Positions 1 to 7,958 are shown, numbered from the stretch's first letter. The stretch is 64,000 nt of DNA from Qipengyuania_B thermophila (GCF_004153605.1 NZ_SDSI01000002.1:124001-188000), one strand, 5' to 3'. Translations and numbers: made by a program. The notes: generated from the sequence alone by a model not told the origin.

Positions 1-1
1 A

Positions 2-997
2 GAGAGCCGGATCGACCCCGTGGCCGGCAAGCGCAATCCGGCCGATTTCGCCATCTGGCGCCGCACGCCGGCGGGCGAGACGCGGCAGATGGAGTGGGAC
101 TCGCCCTGGGGCCGCGGCGCGCCGGGCTGGCATCTGGAATGCTCAGTGATGAGCGGGGCGGTGCTCGGCTTCCCGTTCGACATTCACACCGGCGGCATCG
201 ACCACCGCGAGATCCACCACCCGAACGAGATCGCGCAGAACCAGGCGCATTGCTGCACCGATGGCCTCGACGTGGCGGAGAACAGCGGCGCGCGCTTCTG
301 GATGCACAACAACTTCCTCGTCGACCGAACGGGCAAGATGTCGAAATCGTCCGGCGAGTTCCTGCGCCTGCAACTGTTGATCGACCGCGGCTACCACCCG
401 CTCGCCTACCGCCTGATGTGCCTGCAGGCGCATTACCGCAGCGAGCTGGAGTTCAGCTGGGAGGGACTGCACGCGGCGCTCACACGGCTGAAGCGGATGA
501 TCATGGCGGTGGAGGCTGTCACGCTTCGTCATGCTGAACTCGTTTCAGCATCCAACTTGCCGGAAAGCGTTCAGCGCGATGGGAAGAGATGGACCCTGAA
601 CCAGATCCAGGGTGACGGTGCAGGAGGGCTGCAGGGGCAGCTCCACACCTTCGATGGCGCAGTCTCGGACGACCTCAACACCGCCATCGCGCTGACCAGC
701 CTCGAGGACGTGCTCGGCGCGAAGCGGGTGGAGCCGGAGCGGAAGCTGTCGCTGGTCGCGGCCATGGATCGCGTGCTCGGCCTCGACCTCCTCAACCTCA
801 CCCGCGCCGACCTTCGGATCCGCCCCAAGGCGGCGCAGATCACCGAAGCCGAGATCAAAGCCGCGCTCGAACGTCGCAGGGAAGCGCGCGCGGCGAAGGA
901 TTTCGCCACTTCGGATGCCATTCGCGACGAGCTCGCGGCGCAGGGTGTCGAGGTGATGGACGGCGATCCGCTGGGCTGGGAGTGGAAGCTGGGATGA
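2..997 (+). CDS. cysS: Cysteinyl-tRNA synthetase, 3' part (5' end outside the window)
   Basis: Charges tRNA-Cys with cysteine in the cytoplasm. The reading frame is open from base 2, so the N-terminal HIGH-motif part lies upstream. Visible class-I CysRS landmarks are WHLECS and GGIDHREIHHPNEIAQ (zinc and cysteine pocket), then the KMSKS loop as GKMSKSSGEFL. The C-terminal part has a helical DALR-like domain with DFATSDAIRDELAAQGVEVMD, typical of bacterial CysRS. Between AVEAV and GGLQGQ the protein carries about 30 extra residues (RHAELVSASN...WTLNQIQGDG). These are the translation of a palindromic repeat, described separately. The stop overlaps the ATG of the next gene (ATGA). The family call is secure; the tolerance of the insert is inferred from the intact frame. 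Confidence 0.95.
   Translation, partial: ESRIDPVAGKRNPADFAIWRRTPAGETRQMEWDSPWGRGAPGWHLECSVMSGAVLGFPFDIHTGGIDHREIHHPNEIAQNQAHCCTDGLDVAENSGARFWMHNNFLVDRTGKMSKSSGEFLRLQLLIDRGYHPLAYRLMCLQAHYRSELEFSWEGLHAALTRLKRMIMAVEAVTLRHAELVSASNLPESVQRDGKRWTLNQIQGDGAGGLQGQLHTFDGAVSDDLNTAIALTSLEDVLGAKRVEPERKLSLVAAMDRVLGLDLLNLTRADLRIRPKAAQITEAEIKAALERRREARAAKDFATSDAIRDELAAQGVEVMDGDPLGWEWKLG
527..617. repeat. Palindromic repeat element inserted in frame within cysS
   Basis: The left arm (527-554) begins CGTCATGCTGAACTCGTTTC and the right arm (590-617) ends CCAGATCCAGGGTGACG. The reverse complement of the right arm matches roughly 70% of the left arm, so the 91 bases can fold into an imperfect hairpin with a loop of about 35 bases. 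Read in the cysS frame it gives HAELVSAS and WTLNQIQGDG, wording I recognise from dispersed palindromic elements of sphingomonad genomes. The element adds residues without stopping translation, much like Rickettsia palindromic elements inside genes. I did not find another obvious copy in this window by eye. Confidence 0.8.
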
Positions 998-1932
998 CCA
1001 TCGCCGTCCTGTCCGCCCTGATCCGCCCGCTGGTGGAACCGCGCCTGCCCGCATGGGTGGAGCCGCGCTGGTTCCTGTCGCAGGAAGAAGCGCTGGATCT
1101 TGCCCCGCAGGCGGAGATCGGCTGGTTCGACTTCCCCCGGCCGGAACCGATGGTTGAGGTGGTCACCGCCGCCACGAACCTCCGATGGCTCAACTCGATC
1201 TATGCCGGACTCGATTTCCTGCCGCTCCACCTGCTGCACGAGCGCGGAGTGACGGTCACCAATGGCGCCGGCATCAACGCCGTGACGATTGCGGAATACG
1301 TCGTCATGATGATGCTTGCTCATGCCAAGGGACTTCCTGAGGTCGTCCGGGCGCAGGACCGGCGCGACTGGCTGCACGACAGTCCGGGCAAGCGCGAGCT
1401 GGCGGGCGAGCGCGTGCTCCTGCTGGGACTTGGGGCCATCGGTTCGCTGATCAGGACGAGGCTTGAGGCGTTCGGCATGGAGGTGACGGCGGTGCGCCGT
1501 TCAGCCGCGGGCGGGGCGCTCGGCCCGCATGAGTGGCGGGCGCGGCTCGGGGAATTCGACTGGATCATCCTTGCCGTTCCCGCCACGCCGGAAACCGAGC
1601 GGATGATCGGTGCGGACGAGCTGGCCGCGATGAAGGGCACGGCGGTGCTCGTGAACGTTGCCCGCGGCAGCGTGGTGGACCAGCAGGCGCTCGTGTCCGC
1701 GCTGGCGCAGCGCCGGATCGAGGCGGCGCTGCTGGATGTCACCGACCCCGAACCGCTGCCGCCCGGCCATCCGTTGTGGGCCGCGGCCAACGCGCTGCTG
1801 ACGATGCACCTGTCCGGCCGCGCCCAGACGAAGATGTTCGCGCGCAGTGCCGACCGCTTCGTCGAAAACCTCGCGCGCTGGCACGCGGGTGAGCCGGTGC
1901 AGCCGCAGATGGATCTTCTCAGGGGCTACTGA
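994..1932 (+). CDS. D-isomer-specific 2-hydroxyacid dehydrogenase family protein
   Basis: Predicted cytoplasmic NAD(P)-dependent reductase/dehydrogenase of a D-2-hydroxyacid; the substrate cannot be named. The Rossmann nucleotide-binding signature VLLLGLGAIGSLIRTRLEAF sits mid-protein. It is followed by LVNVARGSVVDQQALVSAL, which carries the substrate-binding Arg, then the DVTDPEPLPPGHPLW segment with the active-site Glu region, and MHLSG with the catalytic His. At 312 residues it is of usual family length. The ATG at 994 overlaps the cysS stop (ATGA); a GTG 12 bases upstream is also in frame but less attractive. Its 3' end overlaps the convergent small gene by 14 bases. Confidence 0.85.
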   Translation: MTIAVLSALIRPLVEPRLPAWVEPRWFLSQEEALDLAPQAEIGWFDFPRPEPMVEVVTAATNLRWLNSIYAGLDFLPLHLLHERGVTVTNGAGINAVTIAEYVVMMMLAHAKGLPEVVRAQDRRDWLHDSPGKRELAGERVLLLGLGAIGSLIRTRLEAFGMEVTAVRRSAAGGALGPHEWRARLGEFDWIILAVPATPETERMIGADELAAMKGTAVLVNVARGSVVDQQALVSALAQRRIEAALLDVTDPEPLPPGHPLWAAANALLTMHLSGRAQTKMFARSADRFVENLARWHAGEPVQPQMDLLRGY

Positions 1933-2272
1933 CCGGCGGCCCGCCGTCTTCCAGCAGCAGCAGATCACATGTGACGACCACGCGTGGCCGGGGCGCGAAC
2001 ACCTGATCGACGGAGGTGATCCGGGCATCGGCAACCAAGCGGCGTGGCAGGCTGAACTCGTGCTCCTCCAGCTCGGTGATGAAGCGGTCGGCTGCCTCCA
2101 GCGTTCCGTTCCCTGCGAATTCGAGCGTGAGCACATGACGGCACCCCGTGAAGGTGATGCTGGACCATGGCCGTTCCTCGTGGCTGAGGACCGACGCCGC
2201 GTGCCCGCAGAGCCGCATCAGCGCCTCGCGCAGCCGCGCGCCATCGCCGCGCGCTCTGTTCGCCGCCCGCAT
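1919..2272 (-). CDS. Hypothetical protein, second gene of the pair facing the S24 regulator
   Basis: About 117 residues, family not recognised. It contains a block reading SSITFTGCRHVLTLEF, then AADRFITELEEHEFSLPRRLVADARI, then RVVVTCDLLLLED. This alternating hydrophobic pattern suggests a small alpha/beta fold. There is no signal peptide or membrane segment. The ATG at 2272 lies one base after the stop of the preceding 67-residue gene, so the two are very likely co-transcribed and coupled. Longer in-frame starts exist upstream but would overlap that gene. The 3' end overlaps the dehydrogenase by 14 bases. Coding is inferred from gene packing and from a protein-like composition unlike the arginine-rich shadow frames. 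Confidence 0.6.
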   Translation of the reverse strand: MRAANRARGDGARLREALMRLCGHAASVLSHEERPWSSITFTGCRHVLTLEFAGNGTLEAADRFITELEEHEFSLPRRLVADARITSVDQVFAPRPRVVVTCDLLLLEDGGPPVSSP

Positions 2273-2273
2273 C

Positions 2274-2477
2274 CTATGCACTCCGCCGCGCCGGGTCGCG
2301 CCGAGCGGACGCGTACCGCTCCATGAACTGTTCGACCCGGCGGGCCGTCTCGGCACGCGGCGTTCGCCCGTTGCGCAGATCGAGCACGAAGCGCGGATCG
2401 TGAGTCGCGAGGCGCCCGAACAGCGTCGGCGGCATGTCGTGGTCGCGCAGGAAACGCTCGATTTTGCGGATGAGCAT
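2274..2477 (-). CDS. Small putative helix-turn-helix protein, first gene of the pair
   Basis: Sixty-seven residues starting MLIRKIERFLRDHDMPPT, then FGRLATHDPRFVLDLRNGRT and ETARRVEQFMERY. The arrangement resembles a single Cro/XRE-like HTH unit: a helix, FGRLA as positioning helix, DLRNGR as possible recognition turn, then a final helix. A DNA-binding role is plausible but unproven. A clear ribosome site (gaggga) precedes the ATG at 2477. It is divergent from the S24 regulator across about 78 bases and leads a two-gene unit with the 117-residue gene. The likely regulation is by the S24 protein acting at the shared intergenic region. Confidence 0.6.
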   Translation of the reverse strand: MLIRKIERFLRDHDMPPTLFGRLATHDPRFVLDLRNGRTPRAETARRVEQFMERYASARRDPARRSA

Positions 2478-2524
2478 CAGCTTCCCTCTTCAGAATCACT
2501 GTCGTTCCTGATTTGTTCCAGATG

Positions 2525-2540
2525 TCCTACTTGTCTAGGA
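2525..2540. promoter_or_regulatory. Candidate operator palindrome between the divergent S24 and HTH genes
   Basis: TCCTA and TAGGA form a perfect 5+5 inverted repeat around CTTGTC, 15 bases before the S24 start at 2556. The position between divergent genes fits an autoregulatory operator for the S24 regulator. This is a sequence observation only. A short palindrome can arise by chance. Confidence 0.35.
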
Positions 2541-2555
2541 AAAAAACGAGACTAC

Positions 2556-3212
2556 ATGGGAAACATGGCGTCTCATGCCGATGATCCGCGGGAAGTGCTG
2601 CTGGCGGCGGCCAAGGCTGCGGACACCAGTCTGTCGCGCCTGTCGGTTTTGATCGGGCGGAACCCGAGCTATCTGCACCAGTTCGTGACCCGCGGAAGCC
2701 CCCGCCGTCTGGATGAGAGGGCGCGCCGCATCCTGAGCCAGTTTCTGCAGGTGAGCGAACGCAGTCTCGGTGCGGAGGAAAATTCCCATGCGGAGGCGGC
2801 AGCGGACGGCGGCTGGGCCGAGATCCCGCGGCTCGACCTCGGTGCGTCGGCAGGCGGCGGGGCGGTGGCAATGGAGGAGACGCCCTATGACGCGCTGCGC
2901 TTCTCGAGGCGCTGGCTGCGGACGCAGGGGCTGACCGCCGACCGGCTGTCGGTCATTCGGGTCGCCGGCGACTCGATGGAGCCAGTCCTGCGCGACGGAG
3001 ACGAGATTCTCGTTGACCGGTCCGCACATCGCTTCCGGGACGGCCTCCACGTCGTTCGTCTGGGCGACGCGCTGCTGGTGAAGCGGGTCGCCTCGCAGGG
3101 GTTCGGCCGCGTCATGCTGATCAGCGAGAACAAGGCCTATCCCCCGGTCGAGGTCGCCACCGAGGAACTGGAAATCATCGGCCGGGTGGTGTGGAAGGGC
3201 GGCAGGGTCTGA
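2556..3212 (+). CDS. S24 family LexA/CI-like regulator
   Basis: About 218 residues. The N-terminal part has an HTH-like segment, SLSRLSVLIGRNPSYLHQF, around residues 25-45. The C-terminal half is an S24 (LexA/UmuD) serine protease domain with GDSMEP carrying the nucleophile (Ser about 140) and LLVKRV carrying the general-base Lys (about 176). An Ala-Gly pair in LGASAGGG around residue 100 sits where LexA-like proteins self-cleave. Such proteins repress target genes until a stress signal triggers cleavage. A second ATG at 2565 is an equally possible start; both have weak ribosome sites. Its neighbours on the opposite strand are two small genes that may be its targets. It is not the canonical LexA, whose HTH differs. 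Confidence 0.8.
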   Translation: MGNMASHADDPREVLLAAAKAADTSLSRLSVLIGRNPSYLHQFVTRGSPRRLDERARRILSQFLQVSERSLGAEENSHAEAAADGGWAEIPRLDLGASAGGGAVAMEETPYDALRFSRRWLRTQGLTADRLSVIRVAGDSMEPVLRDGDEILVDRSAHRFRDGLHVVRLGDALLVKRVASQGFGRVMLISENKAYPPVEVATEELEIIGRVVWKGGRV

Positions 3213-3279
3213 CCGGCTTCGGGCGTCACCCGCGCTGCGGGGGGTTGCGGGATGCGGCAGGCGTGGCAAGGACAGCGGC

Positions 3280-3951
3280 ATGAGCGACACCCGCCCCTCG
3301 TCCCCGATGAAGGCCGCCATCCTCCCGGTCACGCCCCTGCAGCAGAATTGCACGCTGATCTGGTGCACGGCCACGCGGCGCGCGGCGCTCATCGATCCCG
3401 GAGGGGACCTGCCGCGGATCAAGTCGGCGGTGGCCAAGGCCGGTGTGGAGGTGGAGAAGATCCTGCTGACCCACGGGCACATCGACCATTGCGGAGAGGC
3501 CGGTGTGCTGGCCCGCGATCTCGGGGTGCCGATCGAGGGCCCGCATGAGGCGGACCGCTTCTGGATCGCCCGGCTGGACGAGGACGGCCAGCGCTTCGGC
3601 ATCGCCGGGCACGTGTTCGAGCCTGACCGCTGGCTGGTGGACGCAGACACGGTGACGGTGGGCGACCTGGTCCTCGACGTCTATCACTGTCCCGGTCACA
3701 CCCCCGGTCATGTGGTGTTCGTTCATCCGCCCAGCCGCTTCGCCATGGTGGGGGACGTGCTGTTCAAGGGGTCGGTCGGACGGACGGATTTCCCGCTCAG
3801 CGACCATGCGCAGCTCATCGAGTCGGTGACCGGCAAGCTCTGGCCGCTTGGCGACGACATCACCTTCATTCCTGGCCATGGTCCGGTCGGCACCTTCGGC
3901 GAGGAACGGCGCAGCAATCCGTTCGTCGGCGACGCGGTGCTGCGGTCCTAG
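3280..3951 (+). CDS. MBL-fold metallo-hydrolase (glyoxalase II-like)
   Basis: A 223-residue soluble metallo-beta-lactamase-fold hydrolase. The metal motif is LLTHGHIDHCGEA (HxHxDH). Later metal ligands are the His of CPGHTPGH, the Asp of MVGDVLF and the His of FIPGHGP. This compact form resembles YcbL-type proteins related to hydroxyacylglutathione hydrolase, so a thioester-hydrolysing role is possible, but the substrate is unknown. An AAGGA ribosome site lies before the ATG. It stands between the S24 gene and rpmF as a single gene on the same strand. Confidence 0.85.
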   Translation: MSDTRPSSPMKAAILPVTPLQQNCTLIWCTATRRAALIDPGGDLPRIKSAVAKAGVEVEKILLTHGHIDHCGEAGVLARDLGVPIEGPHEADRFWIARLDEDGQRFGIAGHVFEPDRWLVDADTVTVGDLVLDVYHCPGHTPGHVVFVHPPSRFAMVGDVLFKGSVGRTDFPLSDHAQLIESVTGKLWPLGDDITFIPGHGPVGTFGEERRSNPFVGDAVLRS

Positions 3952-3964
3952 GGTGACGACCAGA

Positions 3965-3992
3965 TTGATTTGTGCGGAGGATGGCGTATAGG
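3965..3992 (+). promoter_or_regulatory. Candidate housekeeping promoter before rpmF-plsX-fabH
   Basis: TTGATT (3965-3970), a 16-base spacer and TATAGG (3987-3992) lie about 120 bases before the rpmF ATG. This fits a sigma-70-type promoter for the rpmF-plsX-fabH-ihfA-merR run. It was judged by eye only. Confidence 0.35.
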
Positions 3993-4111
3993 CGCGCGCT
4001 TCGCCGCCATCGCTGAACCGGTGCTGGCAACTGCCCGGCGGCTTGTGCGAGAGCCGTCCGTCGCGTAGGCGGGCGGGCAGTACCGAGACAACACGAAGAC
4101 AAGGTGCCACC

Positions 4112-4291
4112 ATGGCAGTCCCGAAGAGAAAAGTATCGCCGCACCGCCGCGGCAACCGCCGTTCGCACGATGCGCTGAAGGTTGAGGCGTTTCACGAGTG
4201 CTCGAACTGCGGCGAGCTGAAGCGTCCGCACAATCTGTGCACCAAGTGCGGGTTCTACAACGGCCGCGAAATCCTCGCCGTCGGCGCCTGA
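4112..4291 (+). CDS. rpmF: 50S ribosomal protein L32
   Basis: A 59-residue protein of the large ribosomal subunit. It starts MAVPKRKVSPHRRGNRRSHD, the family's hallmark, followed by a zinc-ribbon CSNCGELKRPHNLCTKCGFY with four cysteines. Length and motif are canonical. An AAGGTG ribosome site precedes the ATG. It is immediately upstream of plsX, the classic rpmF-plsX-fabH arrangement linking ribosome and membrane lipid synthesis. Confidence 0.97.
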   Translation: MAVPKRKVSPHRRGNRRSHDALKVEAFHECSNCGELKRPHNLCTKCGFYNGREILAVGA

Positions 4292-4316
4292 TCCTCCACG
4301 CCTGCCGGAGATCGCG

Positions 4317-5372
4317 ATGAGCCTGCCCCGTATCGCCGTCGATGCGATGGGCGGCGATGAAGGCGTGCGTGTCATGATCGAGGGCGCTGCGCTCGCGCGG
4401 CGCCGTCATGACCGCTTCAAGTTCCTCCTCGTCGGCGACGAGCAGCGCATCAAGGCGGCGCTGGACAATCACCCCGGCCTGTCCGGCGCGTCGGAAATCC
4501 TCCACTGCGACGATGTGGTGGGCGGTGACGAACGCCCGACCCAGGCGCTCCGCCGCGCGCGGACCACGTCCATGGGTCTGGCGATCGACGCGGTGAAGCG
4601 CGGGGCCGCCGGTGCGGCGGTCAGCTCCGGCAACACCGGCGCGCTGATGGCGATGAGCAAGCTCGCCCTGCGCACCATGCCGGGCATCGACCGCCCGGCG
4701 CTGGCGGCGTTGCTGCCGACGCTTGGCGACAACGATGTCATCATGCTGGACCTCGGCGCCAACAGCGAGTCGGACGTGCGCAATCTCGTGCAGTTCGCCA
4801 TCATGGGCGCGGCCTATTCGCGGATTGCCACCGGGCGGGCGGCGCCGCGCGTGCGGCTGCTGAACATCGGCACCGAGGAGATTAAGGGAACCGACGAACT
4901 GCAGGAAGCGGCCGCGCTGCTGCGCGGGGCGGAGGGGCTGTCGCTGCAGTTCGACGGCTTCATCGAAGCCGACAAGATCAACCGCGGCGACGTTGATGTC
5001 GTCGTCACGGACGGGTTCTCCGGCAACATCGCGCTCAAGGCGATCGAAGGGGCGGCCCGCTTCGTCACCGACCTGCTGCGGGCGGCGTTCACCAGCTCGC
5101 TGCGCTCGAAGATCGGATTTCTGGTGTCGCGTCCGGCCACGGAGCTGCTGCGCCATCACCTCGATCCCAACAACCACAACGGGGCGGTGTTTCTGGGCCT
5201 GAACGGGGTGGTCGTGAAAAGCCATGGCAGCGCCAACGCACTGGGCGTGGCCAATGCGGTGGCGGTTGCGGCCCGGCTGCTGGAAGACAGGCTCATCGAC
5301 CGGATCGCGGCCGACCTCGAGGAACTCTCCCACCGGCAGGTGTCGGGCGGCCGTCCTCCCGAGGCGGCGTGA
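4317..5372 (+). CDS. plsX: Phosphate acyltransferase PlsX
   Basis: Converts acyl-ACP and phosphate to acyl-phosphate, the first step of phospholipid synthesis in the PlsX/PlsY route; a peripheral membrane enzyme. It starts RIAVDAMGGDEG, the usual family opening, with SSGNTGALMA, NIGTEEIKGTDEL and VVTDGFSGNIALK further on. At 351 residues it is full length. Its stop overlaps the GTG of fabH by four bases, giving translational coupling. Confidence 0.97.
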   Translation: MSLPRIAVDAMGGDEGVRVMIEGAALARRRHDRFKFLLVGDEQRIKAALDNHPGLSGASEILHCDDVVGGDERPTQALRRARTTSMGLAIDAVKRGAAGAAVSSGNTGALMAMSKLALRTMPGIDRPALAALLPTLGDNDVIMLDLGANSESDVRNLVQFAIMGAAYSRIATGRAAPRVRLLNIGTEEIKGTDELQEAAALLRGAEGLSLQFDGFIEADKINRGDVDVVVTDGFSGNIALKAIEGAARFVTDLLRAAFTSSLRSKIGFLVSRPATELLRHHLDPNNHNGAVFLGLNGVVVKSHGSANALGVANAVAVAARLLEDRLIDRIAADLEELSHRQVSGGRPPEAA

Positions 5373-6337
5373 CCCTGCGCGCCGTCATCCGCGGCACGGG
5401 CTCGGCGCTGCCGGCGCGGGTGGTCACGAACGCCGAACTGGCGCAGACGGTGGACACCAGCGACGAGTGGATCCGCGAGCGCACCGGCATTGCGCAGCGC
5501 TACATCGCCGGTGACGGGGAGACGACCGGGACACTCGCCACGGCCGCGGCCCGTGCGGCCGTCGACGCGGCCGGCATCGATCCGCAGACGATCGACCTCA
5601 TCATTCTGGCAACCGCCACGCCTGACCGCACCTTTCCGGCCACCGCCACGAGCGTGCAACGCGCGCTTGGCTGTGGCGGGGGCATCGCCTTCGACATGCA
5701 GGCCGTCTGCTCGGGCTTCGTCTATGCTCTGGCTACGGCGGAGTCGCTGCTGCGGACGGGCGTCGCCAGGCGGGCGCTGGTGATCGGTGCCGAAACCTTC
5801 AGTCGCATCCTCGACTGGGAGGACCGGGCGACCTGCGTGCTGTTCGGCGACGGGGCCGGGGCGGTCGTGCTGACGGCCGAGGACGTCGCCGACGAGGGGC
5901 CGGGCATCCTGTGCGCGCGGCTGCACGCCGACGGCACGCACGAGGACCTTCTGTACGTCGATGGCGGCCCGTCGAGCACCGGAACGGTCGGCAAGCTGCG
6001 CATGGCCGGGCGCGAGGTCTTCCGTCATGCCGTTCACAATCTGGCGACCGTGCTGGAGGACGTGATCGGCAGCGCCGGCATCACCGCCGACGCCATCGAC
6101 TGGATCGTTCCGCATCAGGCCAACGCGCGCATCCTCTCCGCCACCGCCCGGAAGATCGGCGTGCCGGAGGAGCGCGTGGTCGTGACGGTCGACCGGCATG
6201 CCAACACCTCCGCGGCGTCGGTGCCGCTCGCACTCGATGCGGCGGTGCGCGACGGCCGGGTTCAGCCGGGACAGCTGGTCCTGCTGGAAGCGATGGGAGG
6301 CGGGTTCACCTGGGGTGCCATCCTGCTCCGCATGTAG
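5369..6337 (+). CDS. fabH: 3-oxoacyl-ACP synthase III (FabH)
   Basis: Starts fatty acid synthesis by condensing acetyl-CoA with malonyl-ACP in the cytoplasm. The catalytic triad is visible: Cys in DMQAVCSGF, His in VPHQANARI, and Asn in RHANTSAAS. DTSDEWIRERTGI near the N-terminus is a family signature, as is EAMGGGFTWG at the end. It has 322 residues with a GTG start overlapping the plsX stop (GTGA). Confidence 0.97.
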   Translation: MTLRAVIRGTGSALPARVVTNAELAQTVDTSDEWIRERTGIAQRYIAGDGETTGTLATAAARAAVDAAGIDPQTIDLIILATATPDRTFPATATSVQRALGCGGGIAFDMQAVCSGFVYALATAESLLRTGVARRALVIGAETFSRILDWEDRATCVLFGDGAGAVVLTAEDVADEGPGILCARLHADGTHEDLLYVDGGPSSTGTVGKLRMAGREVFRHAVHNLATVLEDVIGSAGITADAIDWIVPHQANARILSATARKIGVPEERVVVTVDRHANTSAASVPLALDAAVRDGRVQPGQLVLLEAMGGGFTWGAILLRM

Positions 6338-6408
6338 CCCGCCGTTTGTGTTTTCACTTGATAAGTGTTAGAGTGCAACCGGGTGGCGTCGCTTTTGGGA
6401 GGCGGAAA

Positions 6409-6711
6409 ATGCGAATGCTGGGAACCCTGACCCGGGCTGATCTGGCGGAAACGATCAACCGCAAGATGGGGCTTTCGCGTGCGGAGTCGCTGCAGCTGGT
6501 CGAAGCGATCCTGCGGCACATGTGCCAGGCGATGTCGAACGGGGAGAACGTGAAGATCTCCGGGTTCGGCAGCTTCATTCTCCGCGACAAGAACGAACGG
6601 ATCGGACGCAATCCCAAGACTGGCGTGGAGGTGCCGATCACGCCGCGCCGGGTGCTCACCTTCCGTGCCAGCCAGCTCATGAAGGACCGGATCCAGCAGG
6701 CCGACATGTGA
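6409..6711 (+). CDS. ihfA: Integration host factor subunit alpha
   Basis: One subunit of the DNA-bending IHF heterodimer. The 100-residue protein starts with TLTRADLAETINRKMGLSR and contains the HU/IHF signature GFGSFILRDKNERIGRNPKT. The beta-arm follows, and the end is FRASQLMKDRI. A strong GGGAGGCGG ribosome site lies 5 bases before the ATG. It is followed by merR with a GTGA overlap, a common arrangement in alphaproteobacteria. Confidence 0.96.
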   Translation: MRMLGTLTRADLAETINRKMGLSRAESLQLVEAILRHMCQAMSNGENVKISGFGSFILRDKNERIGRNPKTGVEVPITPRRVLTFRASQLMKDRIQQADM

Positions 6712-7121
6712 AAGACGACCTGTTCCCGGACGGGAAGACCGACGAGGCCTTGCGCACGATCGGGGAGGTCTGTCGCGCGCTGGACCTCAAGCCCCATGTG
6801 CTCAGATACTGGGAACAGCAGTTTCCGGAGCTGCAGCCCCTCAAGCGGTCCGGCGGGCGTCGTTACTATCGCCCGGAGGACGTGCGCCTGCTGAAACGCA
6901 TCGACGACCTGCTGAACCGGCAGGGTTACACGATCAGGGGAGCGCGGGTCGCGCTGTCATTGGCCCGGAAAACGGCTGCGGGCGCCGCGGAGAGCACGGG
7001 ACCGGCTCGCACCCACGCAGCGGCCGAGCCGCCTTTGTCTCCCGCACCCTTCGACACGCAGCAACTCGCCGAGCGTCTGCGCCAGATCCGCAACACGCTG
7101 GCGGCAGCACTGACGCGCTGA
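6708..7121 (+). CDS. MerR family transcriptional regulator
   Basis: A 137-residue DNA-binding protein. The winged HTH is RTIGEVCRALDLKPHVLRYWEQQFPELQP followed by RRYYRPEDVRLLKRIDDLL. The C-terminus is short and lacks the cysteines of metal-sensing MerR proteins; it ends in a predicted helix, QLAERLRQIRNTLAAAL. The start is GTG, overlapping the ihfA stop. MerR genes coupled to ihfA are standard in this lineage. The inducer is unknown. Confidence 0.9.
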   Translation: MKDDLFPDGKTDEALRTIGEVCRALDLKPHVLRYWEQQFPELQPLKRSGGRRYYRPEDVRLLKRIDDLLNRQGYTIRGARVALSLARKTAAGAAESTGPARTHAAAEPPLSPAPFDTQQLAERLRQIRNTLAAALTR

Positions 7122-7163
7122 CGCGCGGCGGGCGCGGCATGCGGCCGCTTTACCTACCCTGCC

Positions 7164-7934
7164 TCAGCGGGCGCCGGCGCGCTGAAGAACGGGTTCCAGC
7201 TGCGCCCAGGTGGACGCCTCGACCTTCTGCCCATTGACGAGGAAGGACGGGGTTCCCCGGATGTCGAGCTGCTCCGACTGGGTCTGCGACTGCTGCGCAA
7301 GGCGCTCGAGCGACGCCGAGTCGGCAAGGCATTGGCGCGCCTGCTGCTCGCCAAGGCCGCGGGCGGCGAAGAAGTCGAAGAAACCCGCGACTTCGGCGGC
7401 TCGTACGAAGCGCTGCTGCTCGGGCAGGGCGAGTGCCTGCTCGAACGCCGCCTGGTTGGCGAACACCGGCTCGAGCAGCGCCTGCTGGTTGGCGAGCACC
7501 TGCTCCGACAGGGCAGCGCCCGTGCCTTCCGGCCCGCAGCGGACGAGGCGTGCCAGCACGAGATCGTGAGGGCCGTGAATCTGGTTGCGCATTTCGAGGC
7601 TTACGCGCCCGGTGCTGACATAGCGCTCCTTAAGCTCGGGCGTGCCGGTCTGGTTGAACTGCGCGCACGCCGGGCAGGTCAGCGAAAGGTATTCGACGAC
7701 CTGGATCGGCGCCTGCGGATTGCCGATCAGGAAGCCGCCTTCTGGGGTGGTCTGCACCACATCGGTCCATGACTGCCCCGCCGGCGGGGCCACTGCGGCG
7801 ACCGGATCACCCTCGAGCGCGCCCGCCGACGGCGAACCGCCCGACCCGCAGCCCGCAGCCAGTAGCGCGAGCGGCAGGGTGAAGGCAGGCAGGGCGCGGC
7901 GCGTCCGGGCACCGCCGGCAAGTCGGGTCGTCAT
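7164..7934 (-). CDS. DsbA-like thiol-disulfide oxidoreductase, predicted lipoprotein
   Basis: A periplasmic thioredoxin-fold protein with the active site SLTCPACAQF (CPAC, rather than CPHC of classical DsbA). The N-terminus has a hydrophobic stretch ending LLAAGCGSGG, a lipobox, so it is probably anchored by lipid. Near the C-terminus IRGTPSFLVNG supplies the cis-Pro loop typical of the DsbA/BdbD group. The ATG at 7934 is preceded by AGGA at a good distance; another ATG 15 bases upstream is possible. It follows a paralogue 25 bases away, so the two probably form one transcript and may be partners or redundant. Confidence 0.88.
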   Translation of the reverse strand: MTTRLAGGARTRRALPAFTLPLALLAAGCGSGGSPSAGALEGDPVAAVAPPAGQSWTDVVQTTPEGGFLIGNPQAPIQVVEYLSLTCPACAQFNQTGTPELKERYVSTGRVSLEMRNQIHGPHDLVLARLVRCGPEGTGAALSEQVLANQQALLEPVFANQAAFEQALALPEQQRFVRAAEVAGFFDFFAARGLGEQQARQCLADSASLERLAQQSQTQSEQLDIRGTPSFLVNGQKVEASTWAQLEPVLQRAGAR

Positions 7935-7958
7935 GCAGTCAGTCCTCATGCAGTGGAG

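Noticed and set aside
571..1377. Long minus-strand frames over cysS and the dehydrogenase
   Set aside because: Arg/Ser/Pro-rich shadow frames with no motifs, opposite well-supported genes.
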